This document shows, one piece after another, positions 1 through 6,576 of a DNA stretch of 6,824 nucleotides. Positions within the stretch are counted from its first letter, which is position 1; each line of letters opens with the position of its first letter. The stretch is taken from positions 1 to 6,824 of the forward strand of contig CADBMO010000056.1 in assembly GCA_902795755.1 (NCBI GenBank), read 5' to 3'. The notes below the pieces were generated by a model, which was not told where the DNA came from, searched no databases, and saw nothing but the letters and a program-made list of their open reading frames with translations. Source of the stretch: an uncultured Erysipelotrichaceae bacterium (GTDB lineage Bacteria; Bacillota_I; Bacilli_A; RF39; UBA660). A program made the position numbers and the translations under genes.

Positions 1-205
1 ACTGTGCTTGATCAACATAATCTTTTTTAGGTTTCCATGTTGAATACTCTGGAACATATACTACTCCATTAAAACCATTATCTTCTAGGTACTTACAGGC
101 ACTTGTTCTCCATGATTCAGTATTCTCACCTCTTGGAGTTGGACCTGCTAGGAATATCGATTTATGTCCTTTTAATACTTCCTGATCTGAATAGTTTATA
201 ATCAT
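1..205 (-). CDS. Nucleoside 2-deoxyribosyltransferase-like protein, N-terminal part (3' end cut by window edge)
   Basis: Sixty-eight codons are visible from the ATG at 205 before the left edge cuts the gene. After MIINYSDQEVLKG the protein reads SIFLAGPTPRG (residues 16-26), then ESWR (30-33), a helix ACKYLEDNGF, and VVYVPEY at about 51-57. The FLAGPTPR...SWR...VPE pattern is typical of the nucleoside 2-deoxyribosyltransferase-like family (Pfam Nuc_deoxyri_tr2), whose fold handles nucleosides or nucleotides; the substrate cannot be told from this fragment, and the catalytic acidic residue expected further along is not in view. The start is well supported: AGAAGG lies in the last codons and stop of the upstream methyltransferase gene, only 4 bases separate that TAA from this ATG, and translation is probably coupled. 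No promoter or terminator lies between the two genes, so they should share one mRNA. Confidence 0.82.
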   Translation of the reverse strand, partial: MIINYSDQEVLKGHKSIFLAGPTPRGENTESWRTSACKYLEDNGFNGVVYVPEYSTWKPKKDYVDQAQ

Positions 206-209
206 GATA

Positions 210-1466
210 TTACCTTCTTTCTAAAAAACAAATACACTCAACGTGTTCTGTATTAGGAAACATATCAACTGGAGTTACTTTTTTAACATCATATAAATCA
301 GTTAAATAACTAATATCTCTTGACATAGTAACAGGATTACATGATATATATATTATTTTTTTAGGAGCTAATTTTTTCATTACTGCAATTGCTTTCCTAT
401 CAATTCCTTTTCTTGGTGGATCTACAAATATAACATCTACTTTCTCATTTATTTTGCTTATTTCTTTAGCAGCATCACCACATATAAATCTTACGTTATT
501 TATATTATTAGTAATTAAGTTTTCTTTTGCATCTATTATGGCATCATCAACTAATTCAATACCTAATACTTTTTTAACATAACCTGATATTATGCATGCA
601 ATGGTTCCAGTTCCACAATACAAATCAAGTGCTACTTCATCTTTTTGTAACTCCGCCATTTTAATAGCCTGTTCATATAGTTTTTCAACTTGAATACTAT
701 TTACTTGGTAAAAAGAATTGGATGATACCTTAAACATCAACCCATTAGTTATTTCATTAATATATCCATTACCATATACAACCTTATCATTAAATATAAC
801 CGTACTTACACTTTCGTTAAGTGCTAAATAACTTGCAATATCAATATCATTTTCATTAACAGAATATATATCTATTAATAATTCATTTGTAATATTACTT
901 TCTCTTACGTTAATCATTTTAATTTCGTTTTCATTTTCATTTAAGTACTCTTTTACAACGCCTAATATTTCATTGATTCTGTTTTCTGCTAAGTTACATT
1001 TATCAATACTAACTAATCTATAAGTACCTTCTTCATAAAAACCTATTTTATTATTTTCTACTTTAAAACTCATCTTATTACGATAGTTATCATTTTTAAT
1101 ACACGGTATAACATCATCTACTTCTATATCTACTTTACCTATTCTTTTTAGGGCAGTCTCTACTTTTTCTTTTTTAAATAACAAATTATCTTCCTTGCTT
1201 TGGTGTCTTAAATGACATCCACCACAATCTTTATAAAAAGGACAATTAGGATCAATTCTTTTATCAGATGGTTTTAAAACATCAATTAACTTTCCTCTTG
1301 CATAATTTTTCTTTATCTCTGTAATTCTTATTTTAACTTTTTCACCAGGTAAAACCTTTGGTACGAAGCATATCATACCACCCACCTTACAAACACCTTT
1401 ACCCTCGTTTTCTAAAGATGTTATATCAACATCATAAACCTCATCTATTTTTACAGTATTAAACAT
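210..1466 (-). CDS. rlmD: 23S rRNA (uracil-C5)-methyltransferase, RlmD/RlmCD type (TrmA/RumA superfamily)
   Basis: This SAM-dependent enzyme makes 5-methyluridine in 23S rRNA (U1939 in RlmD; low-GC Gram-positive RlmCD enzymes also act on U747). The protein has 418 residues, normal for the family. Residues about 14-66 form a TRAM RNA-binding domain. Cys75, Cys81, Cys84 and Cys157 match the four ligands of the family's [4Fe-4S] cluster (C-x5-C-x2-C plus a distal Cys). SFYQVN at 251-256, DLYCGTGT at 281-288 (SAM-binding loop) and DPPRKG at 349-354 follow. SCNP at 375-378 carries the catalytic nucleophile Cys376, and DMFPNTEHVE at 401-410 ends in the presumed general base Glu410. No key residue is missing. 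The ATG at 1466 has a good AGGTGA site at 1471-1476. The stop is 4 bases before the downstream deoxyribosyltransferase-like gene, so the two form an operon. The family is certain; whether it modifies one or both uridines cannot be read from sequence. Confidence 0.96.
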   Translation of the reverse strand: MFNTVKIDEVYDVDITSLENEGKGVCKVGGMICFVPKVLPGEKVKIRITEIKKNYARGKLIDVLKPSDKRIDPNCPFYKDCGGCHLRHQSKEDNLLFKKEKVETALKRIGKVDIEVDDVIPCIKNDNYRNKMSFKVENNKIGFYEEGTYRLVSIDKCNLAENRINEILGVVKEYLNENENEIKMINVRESNITNELLIDIYSVNENDIDIASYLALNESVSTVIFNDKVVYGNGYINEITNGLMFKVSSNSFYQVNSIQVEKLYEQAIKMAELQKDEVALDLYCGTGTIACIISGYVKKVLGIELVDDAIIDAKENLITNNINNVRFICGDAAKEISKINEKVDVIFVDPPRKGIDRKAIAVMKKLAPKKIIYISCNPVTMSRDISYLTDLYDVKKVTPVDMFPNTEHVECICFLERR

Positions 1467-1482
1467 AATATCACCTATTATA

Positions 1483-1522
1483 ATTATACCTTATTTATAA
1501 ATATATCCAAAATAAAAAACAA
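1483..1522 (-). promoter_or_regulatory. Probable promoter of rlmD (two overlapping candidates)
   Basis: Two sigma-A-like arrangements fit. One has a perfect -10 TATAAT at 1483-1488 with a weak -35 TTTGGA at 1506-1511 (17-bp spacer); transcription would begin near 1476, at the Shine-Dalgarno itself. The other has -10 TATAAA at 1494-1499 and -35 TTGTTT at 1517-1522 (17-bp spacer), the -35 falling inside the upstream terminator stem, with a start near 1487. Which is used cannot be decided from sequence. The tandem terminators just upstream make a promoter here necessary. Confidence 0.5.
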
Positions 1523-1542
1523 GTTTTTTGTAAACTTGTTTT
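1511..1542 (-). terminator. Intrinsic terminator, second of a tandem pair
   Basis: An 11-bp stem joins AAAACAAGTTT (1516-1526) and AAACTTGTTTT (1532-1542) around a 5-nt loop. On the minus strand it is followed by a run of T (down to about 1511), as expected for a Rho-independent terminator. It lies 40 bases past the stop of the 154-aa membrane protein gene and behind another terminator-like hairpin, so it is probably a backup. The plus-strand side is also T-rich, so it may work both ways. Confidence 0.75.
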
Positions 1543-1564
1543 ATTATTATTTGACGTTTATATC

Positions 1565-1606
1565 AAAAAGAATTTCATTATCTACTTATTAAATGAAACT
1601 CTTTTT
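1565..1606 (-). terminator. Intrinsic terminator overlapping the end of the 154-aa gene
   Basis: Read as minus-strand RNA, AAAAAGAGUUUCAUU (1606-1592) pairs with AAUGAAAUUCUUUUU (1579-1565) over 15 bp. The only non-Watson-Crick pair is one G-U wobble, which would be an A-C mismatch on the plus strand, so the structure favours minus-strand transcription. The 12-nt loop contains the gene's TAG stop codon (1582-1584), and the last sense codons form the left arm. The U-rich right arm runs into GAUAU. Confidence 0.7.
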
Positions 1607-2046
1607 AAGTTTTCTTCATCAATGTACATTACTTTTTTTGCGATATCATCATCAACTATATTTGCCATTTTAACTATTTCTGATGCTTCTTTAAACTTAT
1701 TTTTCTTACTTGCATAATCAGCACTAACAATTCCGTTTGCTACCAAATAATCAATAAGTACACCAATAGAATATGATCCTAAAAGTATTAACACACTTGT
1801 TGCAAAAGTATGTGCAGTATCTAACTTAGCGTTATCTAATGCCATACCAACTGAGGCACTAGCTGCTCCTGATACAATACCAACCGTAGCTTTTGTTGAA
1901 TCATATAATTCATGGAATTTTGCTGAAACCTCTTGTGATTTATCATACTTATTATAATAATGTGCTATCTTTTCTAAATCTGCTTTTGATAAATAGTTAT
2001 ATGCATGGTTTATCGCTTTTTCAGTTTTGTTACTATTTTTGCTCAT
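1582..2046 (-). CDS. Hypothetical small membrane protein, 154 aa
   Basis: I do not recognise this family. The N-terminal 50 residues are polar and helical in character (Lys, Asp and Tyr rich, no signal peptide). A Gly/Ala/Ser-rich weakly hydrophobic stretch follows at 54-70 (TVGIVSGAASASVGMAL), then a clear membrane segment at about 81-104 (FATSVLILLGSYSIGVLIDY onward) with one buried Asp99. A charged C-terminal tail of about 45 residues ends the protein. It could be a one-pass protein or a two-helix hairpin if the 54-70 stretch also inserts. There are no cysteines and no catalytic motif. The start ATG at 2046 has an AAAGGGGA Shine-Dalgarno about 6 bases upstream. The gene has its own strong promoter (2079-2107) and tandem terminators, so it is transcribed alone between nifJ and rlmD. 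Its function cannot be inferred from the neighbours. Confidence 0.85.
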   Translation of the reverse strand: MSKNSNKTEKAINHAYNYLSKADLEKIAHYYNKYDKSQEVSAKFHELYDSTKATVGIVSGAASASVGMALDNAKLDTAHTFATSVLILLGSYSIGVLIDYLVANGIVSADYASKKNKFKEASEIVKMANIVDDDIAKKVMYIDEENLKRVSFNK

Positions 2047-2078
2047 AACTAATCCCCTTTCTTAAAAGAATGCTGTAT

Positions 2079-2107
2079 ATAATAGCAAAAAAAAATAGCT
2101 AAGTCAA
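2079..2107 (-). promoter_or_regulatory. Sigma-A promoter of the 154-aa membrane protein gene
   Basis: The -35 TTGACT (2102-2107) and -10 TATTAT (2079-2084) are each 5 of 6 to consensus and are exactly 17 bp apart. Transcription should begin near 2072, giving a leader of about 26 nt to the ATG at 2046. The -35 box lies in the loop of the nifJ terminator hairpin, so the two signals occupy the same DNA. Confidence 0.75.
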
Positions 2108-2119
2108 GCTATTCTTTTT
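2087..2119 (-). terminator. Intrinsic terminator of nifJ
   Basis: In minus-strand RNA AAUAGCU (2113-2107) pairs with AGCUAUU (2100-2094) around a 6-nt loop, UGACUU. The stem can extend outward by a G-U pair and five A-U pairs. It is followed directly by an unbroken T run (2087-2095 counting the arm). The nifJ stop codon TAG (2109-2111) is inside the left arm. Confidence 0.85.
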
Positions 2120-5100
2120 CTGATAAAGATTTATAATAATTAAACCTTTTTATTGCAGAGTCTTTATTGATTTTGAATAATTCTAATGCTTTTTCCTCAT
2201 TAATTATTTTAGTCATTGCATATCTATTTTCATTTTCTAAAAACTCTTCATATTTATCAAAATCTGGGTTCTTATAATCAAGATTTAATACCTCATCAAA
2301 AGGATCATATCTAAATAATGGCCAGTAACCAGATTCAACGGCTAATTTTTCTTCCAAGCAACTATTTTTCATACCACTTTTAATACCATGATTTATACAT
2401 GGTGCATATGCAATTATAAGTGAAGGGCCATTATGAGCATCTGCTTCTTTAAATGCGTTTATGGCCTGTTGCATATTTGCACCTAAAGAAATACTTGCAA
2501 CGTATACATCATCATAACTAAGTGCCATTCTTGCCAAATCTTTTTTCTTTCTTTTCTTACCAGTAGATGCAAATTTAGCGGTTGCACCTATTCTTGTAGC
2601 TTTAGAATTTTGACCACCAGTATTAGAATATACTTCAGTATCTAAAACTAATATATTTACGTTTTCACCAGAAGCAAGTACATGATCTAATCCACCATAA
2701 CCAATATCATATGCCCATCCATCACCGCCTATTATCCAAGTTTTCTTAGGCATAATATATTTTTTTAATCTTTCAGCTTTTACTGCTTCACTAAAATCAA
2801 AATTATCAAGCAATTCTTTTGCATTTTCTTCATTTGGATTATCACACCAAGCATCTGCTAAAATCTTATTACCTTCTGATAGATCACTATTTTTAAATAT
2901 AGTCATTATCTTTTCTTTTTGTTTATCTACACCTAGTTTAATGCCAAGACCAAACTCAGCATTATCTTCAAATAATGAGTTTATCCAAGATACTCCATAT
3001 GGAGTACTATCTACTTCTCCACCATAGATAGATGAACAACCAGTAGCATTTGCAATTATAATACTCTTACCAAATAACTGAGTAAGCAACTTAATATATG
3101 GTGTTTGACCACATCCCGCACAAGCTCCTGAAAATTCAAATAATGGTTTTTCAAACTGAGATCCCTTAATGGTAAACTTAGGAAAATCAGTTTTGTTCTC
3201 TACCATGTCAAACATATTTCTAGAACTATTTAATTCATCTTTTATTTTTTGTTTCATAACAAGTGCTTTTTCTTTAGCAGGACACACACTTGCGCATACA
3301 CCGCACCCCGTACAATCTTCTTTAGAAACAGCAATATAGTAATATAAATTACTTTTGCCAGTCATATCTTTTACTTTACCCTTTAAGTTATACTTTTTAA
3401 CTTCTTCTGCATTAAGTGGCATTGGTCTTATAACCGCATGAGGGCACGCTAGTGCACACATACCACATTCAATACAATTTTCTTTTATCCAACAAGGTAC
3501 AACATCTGACGAATCGTTTTTGCTAAACTTAGAAGTACTAGGTTTAAAAGTACCATCCTTATGATTTATAAAGTCACTTACGTTTAATTCGTCACCTTTT
3601 TTATCAGATATATAATTTATAACTTTATCATCCGTTAATCTAATTTTTGACGTATCTTCTTTTAAATCAGTCATATTAACAGCAAACTCATGTAGTTTAC
3701 CATCTACCTCATCAACTGCATTTATATTAGCATCAACTATTTCAGTACCCTTTTTAATAAATTTCTTTCTAATTTGTTCTTTTATTTTATTAATTATTAA
3801 TTCATAATTTACCAAACCACCTACTTTAAATATAGCGGTTTCCATAATCATACTAATTTTATGTTCTATATTATTTCTCTTTGCAATATCAAAAGCATCT
3901 ATTATATAAGTTTTAACATCCTTATCAATTAAAGTACTTTTTACGTTATTTGGCAAAAATTCTAATAACTCTTTTTCATCTTTAGATGTTGCAAGTATAA
4001 AAGTACCACCTTTTTTAATATGTTTTAAAACATCATATTTTAATAAATAAGAATCTTTTGTACAAACTAATATATTTGCCTTTTCTATATAATATGGACT
4101 TCTAATATCATTTTTAGATACCCTTAAATGACATTTAGTAACACCACCTGATTTTTTAGAATCATATTCAAAGTATCCTTGTACATAAGCATCAGTATAA
4201 TTACCCATAATGCTTATTATATCTTTAGATGCGGTTATCATACCATCAGATCCATAACCATAAACAAGTATGTTACGCACATGTTTTTGTTTTAGCTTAT
4301 AATCACTTACAGGTATACTCTTATTAGTAACATCATCATTAATACCAATTGTAAAATCAGTATGACACGCTGGATCATCTAGAAAATCAAATACTGCTTT
4401 TATTTGAGAAACATCAGTATTTTTACCAGACAAACCATATCTACCACCAATTATTTTAGGTGGAATACTTGACTCTTGATACATAGAAAGTACGTCTAAA
4501 TATAATGGTTCACCTGCACTACCTGGTTCTTTAGTTCTATCAAGTACCGCTATTTTCTTAACGCTTTTTGGAATTACATCTAAAAAATACTTTTTACTAA
4601 ATGGTCTATATAAATGAACCTCTACTAATCCAAGACCTTCTTCACTATCAACTACTTCTTTAATAGCATCACAAACAGAACCCATTGCAACTATTACCTT
4701 AGTTGCGTTAGGATCACCATAATAATTAAATGGTTTATAATCCTTACCAGTTATTTCATTTATTTTTTGCATATAATCATTTACTACATCCGGCATTTTA
4801 TCATAATTTTCATTTCTAGCCTCAGTATTTTGAAAATATACATCATCATTTTGATTAGTACCCCTTGTTACTACCTTACTTACTAAACTATTATCTTTAA
4901 ACTCCTCTAGTTTTTTTCTATTTAATAAATATAACAAGTCTTTTCCATCTAATATTTCAATTTTCTTAAGCTCATGTGAAGTTCTAAAACCATCAAAGAA
5001 GTTTAAAACTGGCATACTATTATCAATTGCTGATAAATAACTAACGGCTGTTAAATTCATTACGTCTTGTACGCTTGAAGATGCAATCATAGAAAAACCA

Positions 5101-5504
5101 GTACTTCTAGTAGCATACACATCTTGATGGTCGCCCATTATACTAAGTGCATGGGTAGCTAAAGACCTTGCTGCAACGTTGATTACACAAGGTAAACACT
5201 CACCTGCTATTTTATACATGCTAGGTATCATCAAAAGTAGTCCTTGAGAAGATGTATAAGTAGTCGCAAGTGTTCCAGCTTGCAAGGCACCATGAACTAA
5301 GCCAATCGCACCAGCTTCACTTTGCATTTCAACAACTTTAACAGGATTACCATATAAATTATTAAATCCTTTGCTAGATAATTCATCCATTTTTTCAGCC
5401 ATTTTAGAAGCTGGTGTTATTGGATATATACCAGCAAGTTCACTAAATAAATATGATACATAACTACATGCTTCATTACCATCCATTACTTTATATCGTT
5501 TCAT
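2109..5504 (-). CDS. nifJ: Pyruvate:ferredoxin (flavodoxin) oxidoreductase, PFOR
   Basis: This cytoplasmic enzyme oxidises pyruvate with CoA to acetyl-CoA and CO2, passing two electrons to ferredoxin or flavodoxin; it is central to anaerobic fermentation. The 1131-residue single chain (family about 1170) has all domains. The pyruvate/TPP domain has YPITP with Thr30, MQSEAGA with Glu63, and Arg113. A transketolase C-like domain lies at about 268-390 and the gamma domain at about 408-620. The two-cluster ferredoxin domain has Cys677/680/683/687 and Cys731/734/737/741. The C-terminal TPP domain has GDGWA (927-931) and YSNTGGQ (Asn961). The proximal cluster ligands Cys795, Cys798, Cys823 and Cys1036 are present, so all twelve cluster cysteines are there. 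Start: an in-frame GTG at 5511-5513 would add three residues but overlaps the AGGTGA ribosome binding site (5510-5515), whose 5-nt spacing fits the ATG at 5504, so I chose the ATG. The gene is monocistronic, with its own promoter and terminator. Confidence 0.98.
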   Translation of the reverse strand: MKRYKVMDGNEACSYVSYLFSELAGIYPITPASKMAEKMDELSSKGFNNLYGNPVKVVEMQSEAGAIGLVHGALQAGTLATTYTSSQGLLLMIPSMYKIAGECLPCVINVAARSLATHALSIMGDHQDVYATRSTGFSMIASSSVQDVMNLTAVSYLSAIDNSMPVLNFFDGFRTSHELKKIEILDGKDLLYLLNRKKLEEFKDNSLVSKVVTRGTNQNDDVYFQNTEARNENYDKMPDVVNDYMQKINEITGKDYKPFNYYGDPNATKVIVAMGSVCDAIKEVVDSEEGLGLVEVHLYRPFSKKYFLDVIPKSVKKIAVLDRTKEPGSAGEPLYLDVLSMYQESSIPPKIIGGRYGLSGKNTDVSQIKAVFDFLDDPACHTDFTIGINDDVTNKSIPVSDYKLKQKHVRNILVYGYGSDGMITASKDIISIMGNYTDAYVQGYFEYDSKKSGGVTKCHLRVSKNDIRSPYYIEKANILVCTKDSYLLKYDVLKHIKKGGTFILATSKDEKELLEFLPNNVKSTLIDKDVKTYIIDAFDIAKRNNIEHKISMIMETAIFKVGGLVNYELIINKIKEQIRKKFIKKGTEIVDANINAVDEVDGKLHEFAVNMTDLKEDTSKIRLTDDKVINYISDKKGDELNVSDFINHKDGTFKPSTSKFSKNDSSDVVPCWIKENCIECGMCALACPHAVIRPMPLNAEEVKKYNLKGKVKDMTGKSNLYYYIAVSKEDCTGCGVCASVCPAKEKALVMKQKIKDELNSSRNMFDMVENKTDFPKFTIKGSQFEKPLFEFSGACAGCGQTPYIKLLTQLFGKSIIIANATGCSSIYGGEVDSTPYGVSWINSLFEDNAEFGLGIKLGVDKQKEKIMTIFKNSDLSEGNKILADAWCDNPNEENAKELLDNFDFSEAVKAERLKKYIMPKKTWIIGGDGWAYDIGYGGLDHVLASGENVNILVLDTEVYSNTGGQNSKATRIGATAKFASTGKKRKKKDLARMALSYDDVYVASISLGANMQQAINAFKEADAHNGPSLIIAYAPCINHGIKSGMKNSCLEEKLAVESGYWPLFRYDPFDEVLNLDYKNPDFDKYEEFLENENRYAMTKIINEEKALELFKINKDSAIKRFNYYKSLSEKE

Positions 5505-5522
5505 ACACTTCACCTATTATAA

Positions 5523-5551
5523 ATTATATCATTTTTTTTATAATTTTTAAA
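5523..5551 (-). promoter_or_regulatory. Extended -10 promoter of nifJ
   Basis: A perfect -10 TATAAT (5523-5528) is preceded by TGA, giving the extended -10 form TGnTATAAT. A -35-like TTTAAA (5546-5551) sits 17 bp upstream. Transcription would start near 5516, immediately before the AGGTGA site at 5510-5515, leaving a leader of only about 12 nt to the ATG at 5504. Confidence 0.75.
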
Positions 5552-5557
5552 CATAAT

Positions 5558-5580
5558 AAAAAGATGATTACTCATCTTTT
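5558..5580 (-). terminator. Intrinsic terminator of the 268-aa protein gene
   Basis: A perfect 9-bp stem, AAAAGATGA against TCATCTTTT, closes a 4-nt loop (GUAA in the RNA), followed by U and AUUAU on the minus strand. The gene's TAA stop (5579-5581) overlaps the outer A-U pairs of the stem. The nifJ -35 element begins only 6 bases beyond. Confidence 0.8.
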
Positions 5581-6385
5581 ACTTATTTGGTAATTTAAAT
5601 AGTTTTCTCTTTGGTTTACCTTTTTCTTGGATACATTTATTAATACTATTATAATATAAATTATCAGAATAAACCGCAGACATATTTTTAACATCTGCAA
5701 TAAACTCATTATAATCATCTAAATAATCTTCTAATAAACTATATATTAAGCTTGGTTCTTCCTCTTTTTTATAATTAATTCTTCTAATACCATACATATT
5801 ATATGGTTCTCCGTTAGAACCTGTAGTAGAATTAGAATTACCAATTAATTCATAATATAAATTTCTCTTGTCTTTAGATACTTTAAATTTATAATTTCTT
5901 GCAATAAACTTAAAACTATCTTTATCAAGTCTTATTTCTCTTCCATGATTTTTTTCTACTAGACCATATCTTTTTTCACTAGGTCTAAAGTATACAAATA
6001 ATTTATATTTACCATCTTCAAATAACCTATATTCGTTACTAAAATATATTCTATCATCACGTTTATCACTTGATGCAAAACCACTTAATTTATAAAACCT
6101 ATCAGTTAATAATATTGTATACTTAAATTCAAACTTAGAAGGTTCTTTAGTGTTTTTATAAGATAAAACATTCATGGTTTTATTATCTAAAGCTATATTC
6201 ATCAAAAACTCATCATTATTATTCATTGTTAGCATACCAACTTTTTGATTTTTATAATCATATATATCTAATCTATTATTATCAATTAACTCTTTTGATA
6301 ATACGTTTAACTTCTTATTATCTAGCTTTAAATTAAACACGCTTAAAAAGTTAATTGCTGCATTTATATAACTATCAATAACCAT
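5579..6385 (-). CDS. Hypothetical protein, 268 aa, probably cytoplasmic
   Basis: I do not recognise this protein. It has no signal peptide and no membrane segment. The N-terminal ~35 residues look helical (INAAINFLSVF at 7-17, then a Lys/Leu-rich stretch). Residues about 40-180 alternate short aromatic/hydrophobic beta-like strands with charged turns (for example KFEFKYTILL at 84-93 and YKLFVYF at 127-133). A Ser/Asn/Gly linker at about 182-192 follows, then an acidic helix (EEEPSLIYSLLEDYLDDY at 208-225) and a basic tail, KGKPKRKLFKLPNK. There is a single Cys (251) and no catalytic signature. The ATG at 6385 is chosen because AGGAGA (6392-6397) lies 6 bases upstream and the promoter -10 (6408-6413) lies inside the longer open frame, which reaches 6436. 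The gene is transcribed alone between the lysine-rich small ORF and nifJ. Confidence 0.82.
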   Translation of the reverse strand: MVIDSYINAAINFLSVFNLKLDNKKLNVLSKELIDNNRLDIYDYKNQKVGMLTMNNNDEFLMNIALDNKTMNVLSYKNTKEPSKFEFKYTILLTDRFYKLSGFASSDKRDDRIYFSNEYRLFEDGKYKLFVYFRPSEKRYGLVEKNHGREIRLDKDSFKFIARNYKFKVSKDKRNLYYELIGNSNSTTGSNGEPYNMYGIRRINYKKEEEPSLIYSLLEDYLDDYNEFIADVKNMSAVYSDNLYYNSINKCIQEKGKPKRKLFKLPNK

Positions 6386-6407
6386 AATAAATCTCCTAGC
6401 AAATAGT

Positions 6408-6436
6408 ATTATAGTTATTTTATTAAAAAAAAGCAA
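6408..6436 (-). promoter_or_regulatory. Promoter of the 268-aa protein gene
   Basis: A perfect -10 TATAAT (6408-6413) and a -35 TTGCTT (6431-6436) are 17 bp apart, with transcription expected near 6401. That gives a leader of about 16 nt carrying AGGAGA. The -35 is the 3' arm and first U residues of the terminator of the preceding lysine-rich ORF. Confidence 0.7.
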
Positions 6437-6448
6437 GTTTTACTTGCT
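6425..6448 (-). terminator. Intrinsic terminator after the lysine-rich small ORF
   Basis: In minus-strand RNA AGCAAGU (6448-6442) pairs with ACUUGCU (6438-6432) around a 3-nt AAA loop, followed by seven further U residues. This is a textbook Rho-independent terminator. The TAA stop (6440-6442) of the 20-codon ORF falls at the stem/loop boundary. Confidence 0.82.
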
Positions 6449-6502
6449 CTTCTTTGTTACTTTTTTCTTAGTAGGTTTCTTTTTTTCATATTTTTTAATC
6501 AT
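6440..6502 (-). CDS. Lysine-rich microprotein, 20 aa (putative)
   Basis: An ATG at 6502 opens 20 codons ending in TAA at 6440-6442: MIKKYEKKK, then PTKKKVTKKSK. Eleven of 20 residues are Lys and one is acidic, so it would be strongly basic and could bind nucleic acid or ribosomes; that is inference from composition. Support for it being a gene is contextual. GGATGTGA just upstream resembles the Shine-Dalgarno GGAGGTGA with one mismatch. A promoter-like pair lies at 6541-6569. The stop sits in a strong terminator, as for other genes here. The in-frame sequence continues upstream without a stop to 6544 but without a better start. It could instead be the surviving Lys-rich tail of a lost larger gene. 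I recognise no family. Confidence 0.45.
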   Translation of the reverse strand: MIKKYEKKKPTKKKVTKKSK

Positions 6503-6540
6503 ATTCACATCCACAATTTTATATGCAATTATGTACCATA

Positions 6541-6569
6541 ATTACATAATAAATGCTTTTATTAATCAA
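6541..6569 (-). promoter_or_regulatory. Possible promoter for the lysine-rich small ORF
   Basis: -35 TTGATT (6564-6569) and -10 TGTAAT (6541-6546) are 17 bp apart, with a start expected near 6534 and a leader of about 32 nt. It lies back to back with the plus-strand promoter at 6577; the two -35 boxes are separated by 7 bp and form part of a small inverted repeat, TCAAT-taagt-ATTGA (6566-6580). Confidence 0.45.
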
Positions 6570-6576
6570 TTAAGTA

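Noticed and set aside
3700..3860. Very A/T-rich, low-complexity stretch within nifJ that might mark a frameshift or insertion
   Set aside because: The reading frame is continuous through it and it encodes the end of the PFOR gamma domain; the composition matches the rest of the genome.
2109..5504. Alternative genetic code with TGA read as Trp, suggested by low GC
   Set aside because: All Trp positions in the long proteins come from TGG and the frames stay intact under the standard code; absence of TGA stops in six genes is too small a sample to mean anything.
6386..6436. Seventeen-residue hydrophobic N-terminal extension of the 268-aa protein, resembling a signal peptide
   Set aside because: The segment contains the promoter -35 and -10 and lies upstream of the expected transcription start; AGGAGA points to the ATG at 6385.
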